The translations under genes and the position numbers were made by a program. A stretch of 64,000 nt of DNA from Pyrocephalus nanus (Eukaryota; Chordata; Aves; Passeriformes; Tyrannidae): assembly GCA_038380795.1 (NCBI GenBank), contig CM076271.1, forward strand, positions 19,173,001 to 19,237,000. The letters are read 5' to 3'. This document shows, in pieces, positions 1 to 12,277 of the stretch. The notes below the pieces were generated by a model that saw only the letters and a program-made list of their open reading frames with translations, made no database searches and was not told the DNA's origin. The first letter of the stretch is position 1, and each line of letters opens with the position of its first letter.

Positions 1-1160
1 ATCTTCTTCCTAAAACCAGAACCCACCAGTTTTCTTCCCTGCTTCCCCTTCTTTCTGAGCATCTCTTCTGAGTTTTGCAGGCTTCCTGAATTTCAGGCAT
101 GACACTAATCACCCATCTCTTTGCATGGATTGTGGTGAAATTAGGCTCTCTCAGCTCTCAGAACCCTGCAGAGAGCTCAGAGAAAAGCAGCAATATCGAC
201 AATTCTTTTCTTCTTTTGTTCTCCCCAGATTAGGTCTGTTCCACACACAGTCTTTAAAAACCCACTCATTCCAAGGTGGACACCTTTGGGTTGTTCCCCA
301 GCTGGATCCAATACCAGCCACAGGTTGGGCATGTAAAGATCCAGGTCATTGTAACACTGACTTCAAAACCCGCTCTGGAATTCCTGACTGATGCATGGAC
401 TGATTTCCCAAACTGGCCTGGGATGCTGTAACTCAAACAGGATTTATTGGCTTGATGACAGAAGTGCTGGGTGCAATTCTGCCAACTTGAGCTGCTCACA
501 AAGCAAAACTCAGCAACCAAAACAGCCCCTTCAGCCCTCAAAATCCATCAGAGGAGTCTGCAGGCTTTGAGATGCCCTGATCCCGGACTCCACATGCTAC
601 ATTAGTATTCTGCACCCTTCTCCTCTTTGCTGAAGGGATGGAAATGAAAGTTTCAGCGTCAGCAGAAAAGCTAGAACATCTCTGGGTTTCCCTGTGGTCA
701 GGGCAGAGAGCAGCGGGTCTGTGATGTGACACAGGGCAGTCACACCCCTGCACCTGGCAAAAAAGGGGGGATCATGTCTAAATAATTATCACTGCATGTC
801 ATCTTCGTCATGAACCATCACATCTTCCATCCACCCCGCTCCCCTTCCACCTGGTGGGGTATCAGGTGTGGCACCAACAGCTCCAGCACATTGATTTCCA
901 ACTGGTGGCTACTGGTGGCTGGCAAATGAGGCTACTCTGGGACTCGTTATTAGCTGTGTTAATTGTCTGACAGATCGTTGCTGACTCCCAGCCCAGGGGT
1001 GGCAGATGGCCAAGAAAAGGCAAACTGGAGCTCGCTGTCTTTTTGTGGCACCCTGATGGCTCTCAGGTTTTTTTTTTGTGTTGCAGGATATATTCTGTCA
1101 CCAGTTAGATGAAAATGAGATAAATTACGGAATTCTAGTTCCAGTTCTAGCTGAACCTTC
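1..1160. other. Unique non-coding DNA, no gene seen
   Basis: No recognisable coding exon, RNA gene or interspersed repeat is visible. Short open frames exist on both strands but overlap each other and resemble no known protein. Small features are a perfect tandem pair of the 10-mer actggtggct at 901-920 and a short T run near 1070. Nothing else stands out. Confidence 0.6.
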
Positions 1161-1257
1161 CAGTGGAAGGTGGGAGGTGTCCCTGTCCATGGCAGGGGAT
1201 TAGAACTGGGTGATTTTAAAAGTGCCTTCCAACCCAAACCATTCTATGATTCTGTGA
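1161..1257 (+). mobile_element. CR1 LINE fragment, 3' tail
   Basis: This is the last hundred or so bases of a CR1 retrotransposon in sense orientation. The order of blocks fits the CR1 end: a tggaaggtg block, a gtccctgtccatggcaggg block, a ccttccaacccaaacc block, then the terminal attctatgattctgtg repeat. Everything upstream of the tail is missing, the usual 5' truncation from incomplete reverse transcription. It is a dead copy with no coding capacity. Confidence 0.9.
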
Positions 1258-2345
1258 ACTGTGCAGGGAGATCACAGCTATGGCTACAGGGCTGTTAAAA
1301 TGAAAATATAAATATAAATAAATCTGCTGTGAGTCTCCACTGCAAGCTCTTTCTACCAATAATGACAAAAAAAACCATTCAGAAACCTGTAGATCTCTTT
1401 TCCAGTGAAAAAAAGAAGCCATGGATATAAAATAAGTAATGAAGACCAACCAATATGCTGAGAAATTTATCCCAAAAGTTTTCTTTTCTTGGCAGAACGG
1501 AATTTTTCTTCAATGTGAAATGCAGTTTCTGTAAGAATTAGATTTTCCACGGAGATGTTTGTGGGAGCCAAAACATTCCTCAAGCTGCTGCTGGAACCAA
1601 GCTAAACCACTGCCCTTGTGATCCCCAGCCAAACCACTGGTGTCTCCCCATCCTCAGGTGAAGTTTGAAGGGGGTGAAGGTCTCCCTGTGCCTAATTTGG
1701 GTAGATCCATGTCAGGGTTAACCTTAATCTGACAGAGACATTCAGAACTCTGCTCTGCTCCCACCTGCACTCCAGAGGTGCCACCAGCTCTGGTGTTCCT
1801 CAGTTTGCTGAGGCACCTGGAGTGCCACTTCACACACCCACCTTTCCTCCAGGCTTTGTCATGGTTTGGCTTCTCAGCAGCAGGATTATGACTAAGCCTG
1901 ATAAATGTGTGGAAACTTGGTAATTCTCCACCCACTTCCTCCAACTCTCCTGCTCTGAGTCACTCTCTGCTGAGCTTTTGACATTTATTTGGAGGTTTTT
2001 TTCTCTGTCATGTGGCTCCCATAACACCACACACTGCTGAGGCACCAAAATCATGGAGGTACCACAGAAATGCACAAAGGGCATCCCTTGGGGGAGAAAA
2101 GGGAGGCTTAGGTTTCAGTTTGAAAAATAGCAATTTCTGTGCACTGTTGTGCCTGTGAATTTATATTTGGGACCACTCAATAGGCCCAAGAGCTGGTTTG
2201 GGTGTAGGAACTTCAACAGCCTCTGGGAATGAGTTTTTTACTTAAAGAATGTGCACAGAGGTAGACAGGAGCTGGCCAGAAAAACAGATTTATTCTCCCC
2301 ACTCACCTGGCAACATAATGTACAGAAGGGAGGAAAAGAGTTCCA
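1258..2345. other. Unique non-coding DNA, no gene seen
   Basis: No gene, repeat family or structured element is recognised. An A+T-rich patch near 1300-1325 has aaatataaata-type simple sequence. The rest is unremarkable mixed-composition DNA. Confidence 0.55.
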
Positions 2346-2434
2346 TAAAATCATAGAACATCCTGAGTTGGAAGGGACACGGATTCCAACTCCTGGCTCT
2401 GCACATGACACCCCAACAATCCCAACATGTGCCA
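2346..2434 (-). mobile_element. CR1 LINE fragment, 3' tail (atcctgagttggaag type)
   Basis: This is the reverse complement of a CR1 tail. It opens with aaaatcatagaacatcctga, continues through gttggaagggac and a tccaactcctggctctgcac block, and ends near gacaccccaacaatccca. This tail type (cctgagttggaaggg) differs from the ggtttgggttggaaggg type seen elsewhere, so more than one CR1 subfamily inserted here. After about 2434 the match stops, so only the final 90 or so bases of the element remain. Confidence 0.88.
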
Positions 2435-3349
2435 TCAGGAGGATGATTTGCTGCTAAACCAGGAGAAAACCTCTGCCAGCCCCAATCCCTCCTCAGGGAG
2501 GTGAACCACAGCGTGCCCCAAATATGGGACCTTCCTCTGTACCCTCCTGCCAAGAGCTGTGCCAAAAGTCATGCTGGATTCCCGAAGGAATCATGGCTGT
2601 GAGGATCCAGCACTGCAGGAGCAGCTTCTCAGCAGTGGGAAATTAGGAATATTCCCAGTAGAATATAGAGGCTATGGCATGTTCTTGGAGACCACAGGCA
2701 CCTGATGGATGAGATGATTCCCCAGCAGATATCAGGCAGCCAAGATCTCCAGGGCTGGAGGGATAATTGCTGTGCAGGGCTATGAGCTGAAGATGATGAA
2801 GGGAGGTAAATTCTAAAGCGTTTCCAAAAATGGCTCCTCAGCAGATTTAGAATCATCCCTGAAAATGCAGATATTGCTGCTCAAGGCTGTGGTTCCTTGT
2901 CCATCTGCTGAAATGTTTCTGTCAAATTCAGCCAAAACACCACTGAAGTTGTATTTTCTTCTCTCAATACACCCTGACTCTTGAATTATGTGGATTTCCT
3001 ACCCTGTGTCAACGGCATCTTTCTTTTTTCGGGTATCTCTGTGGTTTCAGTGCAATTGCCTCAGCTTTGGCCTGCATTTTCCTTCATTCAGTTATTTCCC
3101 ATTCTGAATCAAGCTATTTGTCAGGCAGTGTTTTTTCCATGGCCCTGGTGCCCCATATCCCAGGCTTATGTGCTCTTCACTCAGGTTTTTGCTATCACTG
3201 CTTTGATTTCTTTGCACCTTCCAAAATGCAAGTGCTTAACTCTGGCAGGGCTGTTCAAAGAATACCACTGAATAGTGAGGGCAATTGTTGAAAATGCAAA
3301 AGAAGACAATTTAAAATAGCAGCAGTGCTGTGGGGAACTTACCCACCTC

Positions 3350-3371
3350 TTTTTTTTTTTTTTTTTTTTTT
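3350..3371. repeat. T22 homopolymer tract
   Basis: An uninterrupted run of 22 T. Its flanks match no retrotransposon tail that I recognise, so it is not clearly the poly(A) of an inserted copy. Length is probably polymorphic and prone to sequencing error. Confidence 0.95.
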
Positions 3372-3740
3372 ACAAGAGCTTTAAAATTCAAAGAGAGATG
3401 ATGGTATTAACATACCCTGCACTATCAAGGAGGGAGGCTCTGTAAGAGGCTGCTGTAGCATAAATGCCTCACATAGAACACTTTCATTCCTACATTTTCC
3501 AGTGATTTGCATGACTGGCAAGGCATTGTTTAAAATGCAGTTTGATTAAATTCAGGCATAGGAGAAGGGCTGTATTAAATCTTTCAGAGAGCACTTTGTA
3601 TCACACTGAGTTGCATCAGTCACACATCGCTCTGACTGAAACAAAAGCCAAGACTAAAATTGTTTAATTTTAGATGGTGTATGTTTACAGTCTATAATAA
3701 GACATCAAATGTTCTCTCTCCAAACAGTTGTCTTTATCAT

Positions 3741-3757
3741 AAAAAAAAAAAAAAAAA
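3741..3757. repeat. A17 homopolymer tract
   Basis: An uninterrupted run of 17 A, followed by gaaaaa. No processed pseudogene body is visible upstream. Confidence 0.95.
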
Positions 3758-3830
3758 GAAAAATTCCTTTCAGATAGTACATGAATCTCTGTGCTTTTCT
3801 ATTTCCATCTTGAAAACACGAGGAGTGCAC

Positions 3831-4010
3831 TTAGTCATTAATCAGTGACAGGGACGATTCGACCAGTGCAATTAACTCCACTTGTTCTATTAATAATCAA
3901 GCACGCCACAAATGCTTCTGCACTCAGGTGTTAATCAGGACACCATGTAGCTCTGCATTACTTCCCTTTAAAGTGTGAAAGGAAATGCAGATTAATGGAG
4001 AATCAATGTG
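3831..4010. promoter_or_regulatory. Candidate regulatory element rich in homeodomain-type TTAAT cores
   Basis: Within 180 bp there are several homeodomain-like cores: cattaatcag near 3838, caattaact near 3868, ctattaataatc near 3888, gttaatcagg near 3931 and gattaatgg near 3990. The word TTAATCAG occurs twice here. Such clustering is common in developmental enhancers, but TTAAT is also frequent by chance in A+T-rich DNA. No alignment was possible, so this is only a candidate. Confidence 0.25.
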
Positions 4011-4369
4011 AGATATGGAAGTGTGACATGCACTTGTCAGTAAAATTCAGCTTTCTGGAGGAGACATGAGGACGGTGCAGCTGCACAAAAGGCAACTCAA
4101 TTTACCAGACACTGTTACAGACCTGTTAAATGAACCCAGAAATACTTTAATATCAGGAGAAATAATCAGAGTTGCTGCCCTGTGTTTGTCGTACATCCAG
4201 AAACACATCTGAGCGACAAAATAGTGTCTAACTCCTCCCAACAGCTCACTTTAACTCCTTAAAAAGTTTAGTGCTGGTTCAGGGTGTCCTGGGTGCTGTG
4301 GTGACTGTGAGGGAAACAATCCTCATGCCCAGATTATCCTACAATCCAGCCCCTCGCTCCAGGATGTGT

Positions 4370-4387
4370 CTTCCCCAGCTGGGGAAG
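4370..4387. repeat. Perfect 18-bp palindrome
   Basis: cttccccagctggggaag reads the same on both strands, centred on the AGCT between 4378 and 4379. A second ggggaagg word follows about 15 bp downstream. The centre contains an E-box-like CAGCTG. Function unknown. Confidence 0.85.
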
Positions 4388-5058
4388 GCATGGGTGCACC
4401 TGGGGAAGGCTCTGCAGCACATCCCTCAGCAAATTAAGTTCCCAGGCACTAACGAGCCTGTGTCTGCTCCACTGAACAGCTTTGCCTTGACTTGTCACAA
4501 AAGTGGCAGGATTTGAATATCTACTGAGGAGCCAGGCCTTTCACTCTGCTGGTGGCACATTCGTTTGAAAATGTATTCCCCAGTAGTGTAGCAACTTTTT
4601 CACCCCTTTTTTTCAGTTAAACATCCCACATGAACTCTCCCAAACCTCTGCTGAAGTGGCAAACACACAAGAGCAGTGGGGAAGCAGATTCCTGGAACTC
4701 TGCCCGTTCCCCACCACAGAGGTGACAGAAGGGACCGAGGGCTTTGCATGGCACCTGCCAGGCTGGCTGCCAGGCTGATTTTGGCTTCTCTCAGGAGCAT
4801 GAAGAGACCTCCAGACCTTTAGGATCAGGCATGATTTAATGGATCACTTCAGGGTTTCGTGGAGGCAAGCATCTAACAAAGTATGTAACTCAACACCATT
4901 AATCTGTTAATCAGAACCCTCCTCTTCTCCCACCCCAAACTAACCCACTACTCTCAGTGCTAATTAACCTATCAGTCAAAGCAGATAACAACTATCTCCC
5001 ACATAGACAGTTCAACATCTACCTACCTATTTGTCACGTGCTGATTATAAGAAATGTG

Positions 5059-5227
5059 GTGGCACACCATGGGTAGTGCTGGCTGCCCCATCCCTGGAGG
5101 TGTCCAAGGCCAGGTTGGAGGGGCTTGGAGAAGCCTGGGCTGGTGGAACGTGTCCCTGCCCAGAGCAGAGGGCAAGAAGATGACCTTTGAGGTTTATTCC
5201 AACCCAAATTACTCCATCATTCTGTGA
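5059..5227 (+). mobile_element. CR1 LINE fragment, 3' end
   Basis: Sense-oriented CR1 end of about 170 bp. It shows ggctgccccatccctggagg, then gtgtccaaggccaggttgga, gggcttggag, a tggaacgtgtccctgccca block, and tccaacccaaatt before the terminal tctgtg. The bases before 5075 resemble the CR1 ggcacaggttgcccagag block only loosely. Scattered substitutions show an old, inactive copy. Confidence 0.92.
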
Positions 5228-8200
5228 AAAGTATTGATTCCAAGGCACTGTGCCATTTAAGAGCCCGTTACTCAGCAGGCTCACAGGATCATCATCACAG
5301 CTCATCTTCAGGCATCTTCAGGGCTGTGAACCAGCAGAGCTGTGACACAGGACAGTGTGACATGGAAAAAGCAACACAGTTCAAACTGCACAAGAGATTT
5401 GGCCACCCTTGAATGGCACAGATTTTTCTCTGCTGGCACTTGTGGGCTCCCCAGCCAATGGCCTGGAGGGGTCATCCACACAACCAAAGGGTTTGGCAAG
5501 AAGGTCCCAAGGTATGGCATGACCTTTACAAAACTAACTCATTGTCCACTGCACTTATCCTGCACTGCAATGATTAAATGCCAGTTTGTACCACAAGATT
5601 ATCCCTTAGTTTCTGATGGACTGTTCCATTTAGTATATTTTCTCTGCTTTGTCCTAATTACTATCCTGGAACCATTTATCCAGACAAAAAAAGATGAATT
5701 TGGCCTTTTATATCAGATTTAACTAACTTTTATTTTGGTAATCTATTTTAGATGTTTGCATTTAAAAAAAAAAAAAAAAAGAAAAGAAAAAGGGTGTTTC
5801 CTGTTTTATAGCCCATTATAGTCTAATGATTTCAGGGAAGTAGCAAATTAAAAAGCTGACAAAAACATATACAGAACCTGGCAATCCCTTCTGGAGTTTT
5901 AAAGCTTATGATCACACAGAGCTTGCCAGGGAAGTTTTTATCTCCCCCCAAATCACTGAGCCATTACAAAGCATCATGTAATTATGTAATTAGGTGATAT
6001 ATCATCTGTATTAAAAATGCCTATGAAAATTTGTGCTACCTGTGAGCTGCATATGAACAGGGGCTTGTTTTGAACTGTGAGAGTGAGGCAGCTTTAGTGA
6101 TCTATGTAACTGTTTTGTCAGTGTTATTCTCTCACTTTCACACTCCGTGGTCATCAAAGTGTAGGGAAAAAAAAAATATGATCTATGTAATAAAACGTAA
6201 ATCTGCTCTGAGGCCAAGCCACAGAGAAAGATTTCAGAATCCTTGAATCTGTATTTAGGCAATTCTCTAGTCAAATAAAATAAAATGATGGAGATAAATT
6301 GACTTGGGGTTGCTTGGTTTCCATCACATTTCATTCCCACCTGGAAAACTTGTTGGGAAGCAAACCCCTGGCCATGAACTTGGGCAGGTGGGTGGCCTTT
6401 GAAGCCATTCCTGTGGCCCAGACATAGCAACCAGGATGTCTAAAATAAGTTCACAACAACCAGTCAGCCCCAGAACTGGAGAGAAGACGCCTGAAGGGAA
6501 AAGGGGTGACAGATGAAGGGCCTGAGGGGCATGTGGGGACCACTTTATCCCTGATAACCTGGAGCCTGTCCATCCTGGTGGTCATCCTGTGTTGGGGGTG
6601 ATGCCTGGAGATGTTCTGTGCATGGGGCTGTGGGTTCTCCTCCATGGTCCCTCCTCCCTGTCCCACCACCCACCTTCTCCTCTGACCCACCCAATAACCC
6701 ATTTCCCACCTGCTGTTTCAGCCAGACCAGCTCAGATTGATCAAAATCCAGTTTGGAGAGCACAGACAAGTATTTTGGCTGGGACATGGAGGGACAATGA
6801 CCTCTGGCCAAGGAGGAGCTCTGGCCACAGCAGCCCACGGGGGCTCCATCCATCTCCTAGGAGGTGCTTTAGCAAAACCAGCAGAGCTGGCAGCAAAAAA
6901 GAAGCAAGAGGGACTTATTTATAAATAAATGTTGTTTTGTTTCCTTGGAGGCAACCTTTGGACTGCATTGATTTCCCTCTTATTTAATACTCAGGCAGCT
7001 TCCTACTTTTCTTCACCACAGTATTCCCTGGTTGTTCCAGTGCCCCTTCCCCACAGAGGCACAAAACCAGGGATGTGGTACCTGGCACACAAACCTGCAT
7101 TTGAGTCCTGCCAGCAAGCTGCTAATTTGGCACATTTTGCCTTCCTTCCGTGTTTTTCTTGCTCAATAGGAAAGTGGAAAGATTACTGTATTTATAATAT
7201 ACTATTTTCTGTCATCCAGTATCAGAGAAAAAAAGTCATATAAAGAAAAAAAACCCACTCAGCTGGGCAATATTGCTGTGGAATAAGGGTGGGGAGAAGG
7301 TGAAGGGACAATTAAAAGCAAGTGCCCTCCTTTTATCTGATCCCTGCTGTTCTTTTTACAGCCATGCAGACACTGAAGTTACCTCTGATGCTTTTAAGGA
7401 TCCAGGAAAAGTAACACAGGTTCTTAAGGAACTCCAGTTTTTCTTTTGAGTCATCTTTGTTCCCTTCTCAAAATAGGGCAGTGAATAGGGCAGAAGCTCC
7501 CAGTGGGGTCAGGGGAGGTGATCCCACAGCAAGGTGTATTGGCCCCTCAATTCTGTGCCATCAGAAGTTGGTCCCTAAACACCAGGGATTTTTTTTCTCT
7601 TACAGGATGCCCTCATGCAGCTCTATCTATAGAAAATGAAGTCTTTTTTTGCTCCAAAATAGCTGCCTTTGGGTTCATAGTAAACAGAGTATTCTTAGAA
7701 TTCAGAGCATCTGCTGACCCCCTCCAGCCACATCTCAAACTGGGGAGATTTCTCATAGTTGGCATCAAGAAAAGAGGGGTCTGTGGCTTCTTAAAGGTCT
7801 CCACTTGACCCAGATGTCAAATCAACCCCTTCCAATATTGAATGGTGAACAATAAATGCCTAAAGGAATACTCATAATGGATACAAAGGAATACTCCCAA
7901 GCTGGCTTGTAGGAAACATTCACTGAAGAACAGCGAGTGGCAAGTGGATTAATAAACCGAGCCAAAAAGAATTATAAAAAAAGAAAATCTGTTTGATTTT
8001 TGGAAAGATTTCAAACAATTAAGAGGGGAAAAAATTTATGAAGCAAATTGGTTGTTGCAGATTCTCCAGCAGTAGGTCCTGCAGGTTACTCCAGGTCCTG
8101 CAGTAATGGTTTTGTTCTGCTTCTCAAGACACAACACTTGGTGTGCTCTTAGGACTGCAGCTCTTCACAGCCACTCCAACAAGCAGGAGTAAGATCTTCT

Positions 8201-8821
8201 GGCTGTTCCTGAGCAATTATTCCTCTCAGCTGGTAGAAAACAGCTCCTGGATGTGCAAGGTGTCATTTCCACCCTTCTGCCGGTAAAAAGCTGGTTAGCA
8301 CAGTAACTTTAATTAATAGGAGAACATCCCCAGGTTTGAGAACTCCGATTTCCCTTTCTCCTCCATCTGAGCAGGAGCTGGTAACACAAAGCCAAGGCCT
8401 TTCTCTTGAGACTTGCAGAGGAGTTTTTAGCCTGCTGGCTCCTTGCCAAGCTGCTCAAACAAAGTGTGTGGCTCACTTTGCAGCTGGAGGTTTCCTGCAC
8501 GGCACACGTGGGAGGTTATGAGCAGGTGAGCTCATCACACCGTGGGGAAGGAGAAGGTGAGTCTGGCTTTGTGAGGGCGCTGTTCCACACCTCCACACTC
8601 ATCTGTCATGCATTTTATTTCGTTTTCAGTTATTTTACCAACCCACCCATGATCCAGGTCCTCTAAGCTGTGGAAGCATGTTGTTGGGAAACAGGAGGCC
8701 TCTATTTCGCATCCCAAAAGAGTCTCCCATGGGAAATAAAGACCTTATCTGCTTTTCTTTCAGCTGTATCAGCTGATTTAACAAAAAATAGTGTCTTTAC
8801 TGAACTTGTTCTACTTATATC
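5228..8821. other. Non-coding DNA, no gene recognised
   Basis: No coding exon or RNA gene can be supported. The longest open frame here (5342-5722, plus, 126 codons) has no recognisable domain and no matching frame on the flanks. Other items are an A17 run with A-rich tail (5764-5791), a G+C-richer patch at 6440-6860 with overlapping frames on both strands, and a short direct repeat of aggtcctgcag near 8073 and 8092. The rest is featureless to the eye. Confidence 0.55.
5764..5791. repeat. A-rich homopolymer tract
   Basis: A17 followed by gaaaagaaaaa. No retrotransposed body is recognised next to it. Confidence 0.9.
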
Positions 8822-9165
8822 CTGTGCCCCATCCCCACCCTGTCCCCAGCCCAGAGCACTGAGTGCCACAGCCAGGCGTGCCTTGGGCACCTCCAGGGCT
8901 GGGCACTCCAAACCTCCCTGGGCAGCCCCTGCCAAGGCCTGACCACCCTTTCCATGAGAAATTCCTGCTGATGTCCAACCTGCCCCTCCCCTGGCACAGC
9001 TGGAGGCCGTTCCCTCTCCTCCTGTCCCTGTTCCCTGGGAGCAGAGCCCGACTCCCCCCTGGCTCCCCCCTCCTGTCAGGGATTGCAGAGCCAGAAGGTC
9101 CCCCCTGAGCCTCCTTTTCTCCAGGCTGAGCCCCCCCAGCTCCTTCAGCCCCTCCTCATCCTCCA
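8822..9165 (-). mobile_element. CR1 LINE fragment with a readable stretch of CR1 tail
   Basis: A minus-strand CR1 piece of about 340 bp that remains close to the songbird CR1 consensus as I remember it. Read from 9165 down to 8822, it begins with the block that translates as ELGGLSLEKRRLRGDLLAL, a peptide well known from bird CR1 tails. The block complementary to acctccctgggcagcccctg and the ttccatgagaaattcctg block follow. It stops before the terminal attctatg repeat, so it lacks both ends. An open frame of 178 codons (8702-9238, minus) spans it but is not a gene: both ends run into unrelated DNA. It is probably one of the younger copies in the window. Confidence 0.9.
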
Positions 9166-12100
9166 GCTCACAGCAGGCAATGCTGTCCATGGGCAATGGA
9201 CACTCCAGCCCAAAGGAGCTTCCAGCCCATGGGGCCAAACCAGAGAAGACATGAGGACAAACCCTGGGGGCATGTCCAGGCAGACATCAGGTTCTCTCCT
9301 CCAGAAAGTTTTACTCTCCAGGGGCAACCTTGAGGGCCACAAACAGGACCCAACCCACTGCAGGCAGCAGGGAGAGGCTCTGGGATGTCCAGCCTGGACA
9401 TGGTCAAGGACCACAGATGTACATTTATTGAATGACCTCACACTCATCATAACAAGTTCACAACTTGCAGCCATTACCTCAGTATTTCACCCTCTTATTT
9501 TGAGTGTCTCTGAAGAGCTCTCCAGGTGAGTCCCCACCTCCAGAGCTCACTATCCCAGCCCCCAGGAGGGAAGATATCACATTCCCACACCACCAGGAGC
9601 AGGGAATGCCAGGGTTTTCACTGAGCACGCTGGCATTTGTGAGCTGCAGAGAGAAAGAAAAGGCACTCACTGAGAGGACGATGAGTCTCCTACTCTCCAA
9701 GAAAATTGTTTTACTGAAGACTTCACATTTCAGCAGAGCTCTTTTTGTTCTGATCTTAAAGATATAGATTAATCTCTCTGATTTAGGCAGAAAATAAGCC
9801 ATTAGTCTGGCTAGCTCTAACAAATGTCTCTAATGGAAGTATTTTCAAATATGCTCTCATTTCCCACGTATTCCCACTTCTCAAGGCTATAAAAGTTAGT
9901 TTGTGTGTGGCATTGCAGAAGCACATTTAGACAAAAAACATAAAGACAGATTTTATTTTCAGCATAAAGGATTTAGCTGCGGTTCACTTGTCAAAATTGC
10001 TCGGCTGAAACTAATTTAAAAAAGGAAACTGTATTTTTGATTAATCAGAAACTTCCACAAAGAACATCTGCTTTCTGTAGGAAATGTTGACATGTCGGAG
10101 AAACGGATTTCATGGGCACAGTCCAGCCAAATATAAACGCATTTTAAGCTCATGAATTTCAGAATCTTTCCTTTCCGTGTCTTTTAGATGAAATGAAACT
10201 CTCAGACAGTTCTGCCTCTCTTTAAATTCGCTAAAGTGAATTAGCAGTTGCCTGAAAGGGAAGCTGTGCAGAGCCCCACTCCCTGGTGCAGAGGAGGGCA
10301 GGATGCTGATGGTTTGTCACCAGTGGGCTCCAGGGTGGTCACAGCTCCCTCTGTGTCACCTGTGAGTGGGGAGGGAAGGAGGAAGGAGAGGTGACACTGC
10401 TCCAAACTGCTTGGAAAAGCCCAGCTTGGTCCCAGCTGAAGGTGTTCTGGGCACAGCAAACAGAACATGAGAGCTGGGTTATTAATCTGATTTATTGAAT
10501 CCGAGGAGTCCCAGCAGAACGAGTGAAATATAAACCTTACCCTGGGAAAAACAATCAGGTGTTCTTCTGCTTCGGTGTATGAGACCCTGTTTGCAGTTAA
10601 AAAAAAGAAAATATCATTAATAAAGATTTTGTTCCTACGTTATCTGATCCCAACATAATAGATGGTTGGTGTAACACCACAATCTTTTGTGAGTCACGTG
10701 TTAGGGACTCACCATCTGAGCCCTCCTTCTGCTTTTATTATCATTTCTTTTGTTCAGAGCTTTGGGTGAACCACGTGGGCTGAGACATTATGGCTTTTCA
10801 ATAACTCACTAAATATATTTAGAATGCTTAATTGAAGCTTAACCTTTATTTTGTTCAATAAGTGTATTCTCCATCTAACAGCTCCAAACAAGAAAATAAC
10901 TTTGTTGAGGTTTTGCATTTTGCCAGCATTGTTTCTCTGTAAAGACAGAGAAAATGAAGCCTCTACAATAAATTGATGGAACGGGGAATCAACAGAGGAA
11001 AAAATAATTTTGATGATTTCTTCTTTGCACTGCAATTATATCCAGTACACTTGACAATGGAATAAACAAATAGTACAAATGAAGCCATTAATTTCCTTTC
11101 TATCTACACAATTTTAATTAGAATCATTTAATTAGTCTTGGCTACAATTTCTCAAGAAGATTGCACAACACACATTTAAGCTGCTCTCCTGCACAAAGAT
11201 ATATTTATCATTGTTTATTAAGTACAACAAATAGCTATAACAGTTCTAGGTAGCCCGTGATAAATGCTGCTGTCAAAAATAATCCTTTATCACCAAATAT
11301 ATTTGAAAGCAAAGTTCTCTCCATGTTCATTACTTACTGAGCTTTTGCTACTTTAATTGTTATAATAAATATAATGACATATTTAATATATATTCACTAA
11401 GTTTTTATGACATGTCATGTTTTGTTGTTGGCAATAAATGTCCCTGAGCCTTGAAATCATTTTTCCCTGTTTGGTTTCCCGGAGGTTTTGCTCTGGAAAA
11501 ACAACCTTTTCAAGGTGCAACATGAAATCCCAGAAAATTGCTCTGAAAGGGAATTCAGGTTCATCTCCAGAGGTCACCTAATTTATCCACCCTCCTCACC
11601 ACTGCTGATGGTGTTTGCTGTGGAATCAGCTCCAGGAGCCTCCAGCTACCAAGGTTTCAAAGGCTCCTGATGCTCCTCCAATGATGAGCTCATTTTACAC
11701 TGAGAAAACTACTGAGGATGTTAAACAACACATAGAAATACAAATATTTAAATATTCACAGCCCTGATATCATCTACAGAGGGTGACCCCTTTAGCCAGC
11801 TGAGGAGAACGTTGGTTTTTGATACATAATCGAGTAGTAAATTCTATCCAAGCAGAAGAGCTTTAATGTTGTGTCAGAGCTCCACATATGCAGCCAGCAC
11901 AACTCTGATACCACTAAGTCACCTCCCCTGACCTCAGTCCTGGGCAAATAATGGGATTAAAGCTGATACAAGATTCAGGAGGAAGAACTGAAGATGGGAA
12001 CATGACTGTCATTCCATGTGATGCCATGGAACACGTTATGTCAAACAAATAACCCTGATTTTGTTTCCCTGAGAACTTTCCCAGAACTTCCTCTGACTTT

Positions 12101-12277
12101 TGTGGGGTGTTTTCCCTCAGCCTTGGGAATATTTCAATTAAAAAGGAAGATTAGCAATGAAACAGAGGTTGAATCCATTAAAAATGGGCAAGCTAATGGA
12201 TCTGAAATGTAGCCATCAGAGGGGAATCATAATGAAGTGCAGTGCTGGTTTTCTGCTGGTATCTGCTTGCTGCTATT
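9166..12277. other. Mostly A+T-rich non-coding DNA, no gene recognised
   Basis: No gene is supported. The stretch 9890-10230 and the block at 11040-11400 are A+T-rich, low in simple repeats and full of homeodomain- and SOX/FOX-like words; the second is listed separately. 10240-10470 is a G+C-richer patch with no recognisable content. No CR1 was found in this 3.1-kb stretch. Confidence 0.5.
11040..11400. promoter_or_regulatory. Candidate conserved A+T-rich element
   Basis: The stretch is about two-thirds A+T but not low-complexity. It contains gccattaattt, ttttaattagaatc and tttaattagtc (TAATTA-type homeodomain cores), and ttatcattgtttatta (SOX/FOX-like). This texture resembles vertebrate conserved non-coding elements. 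I cannot see conservation from one sequence, so the call is a guess based on composition and motif density. Confidence 0.25.

Larger units (their letters stand above)
2435..5058. other. Non-coding DNA with simple-sequence tracts and a homeodomain-motif-rich patch
   Basis: No gene is recognised. Two homopolymer runs (T at 3350-3371, A at 3741-3757) are listed separately, as are a TTAAT-rich patch (3831-4010) and an 18-bp palindrome (4370-4387). The stretch around 4890-5040 is rich in taatta/ttaat words and in pyrimidine-rich sequence. Open frames of 60-96 codons appear on both strands without any recognisable protein motif. Confidence 0.55.

Noticed and set aside
8702..9238. Longest open frame (178 codons, minus strand) as a protein-coding gene
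   Set aside because: Part of it reads ELGGLSLEKRRLRGD, a CR1 tail peptide, and the frame continues into unrelated DNA at both ends. It is an open stretch in a dead retrotransposon.
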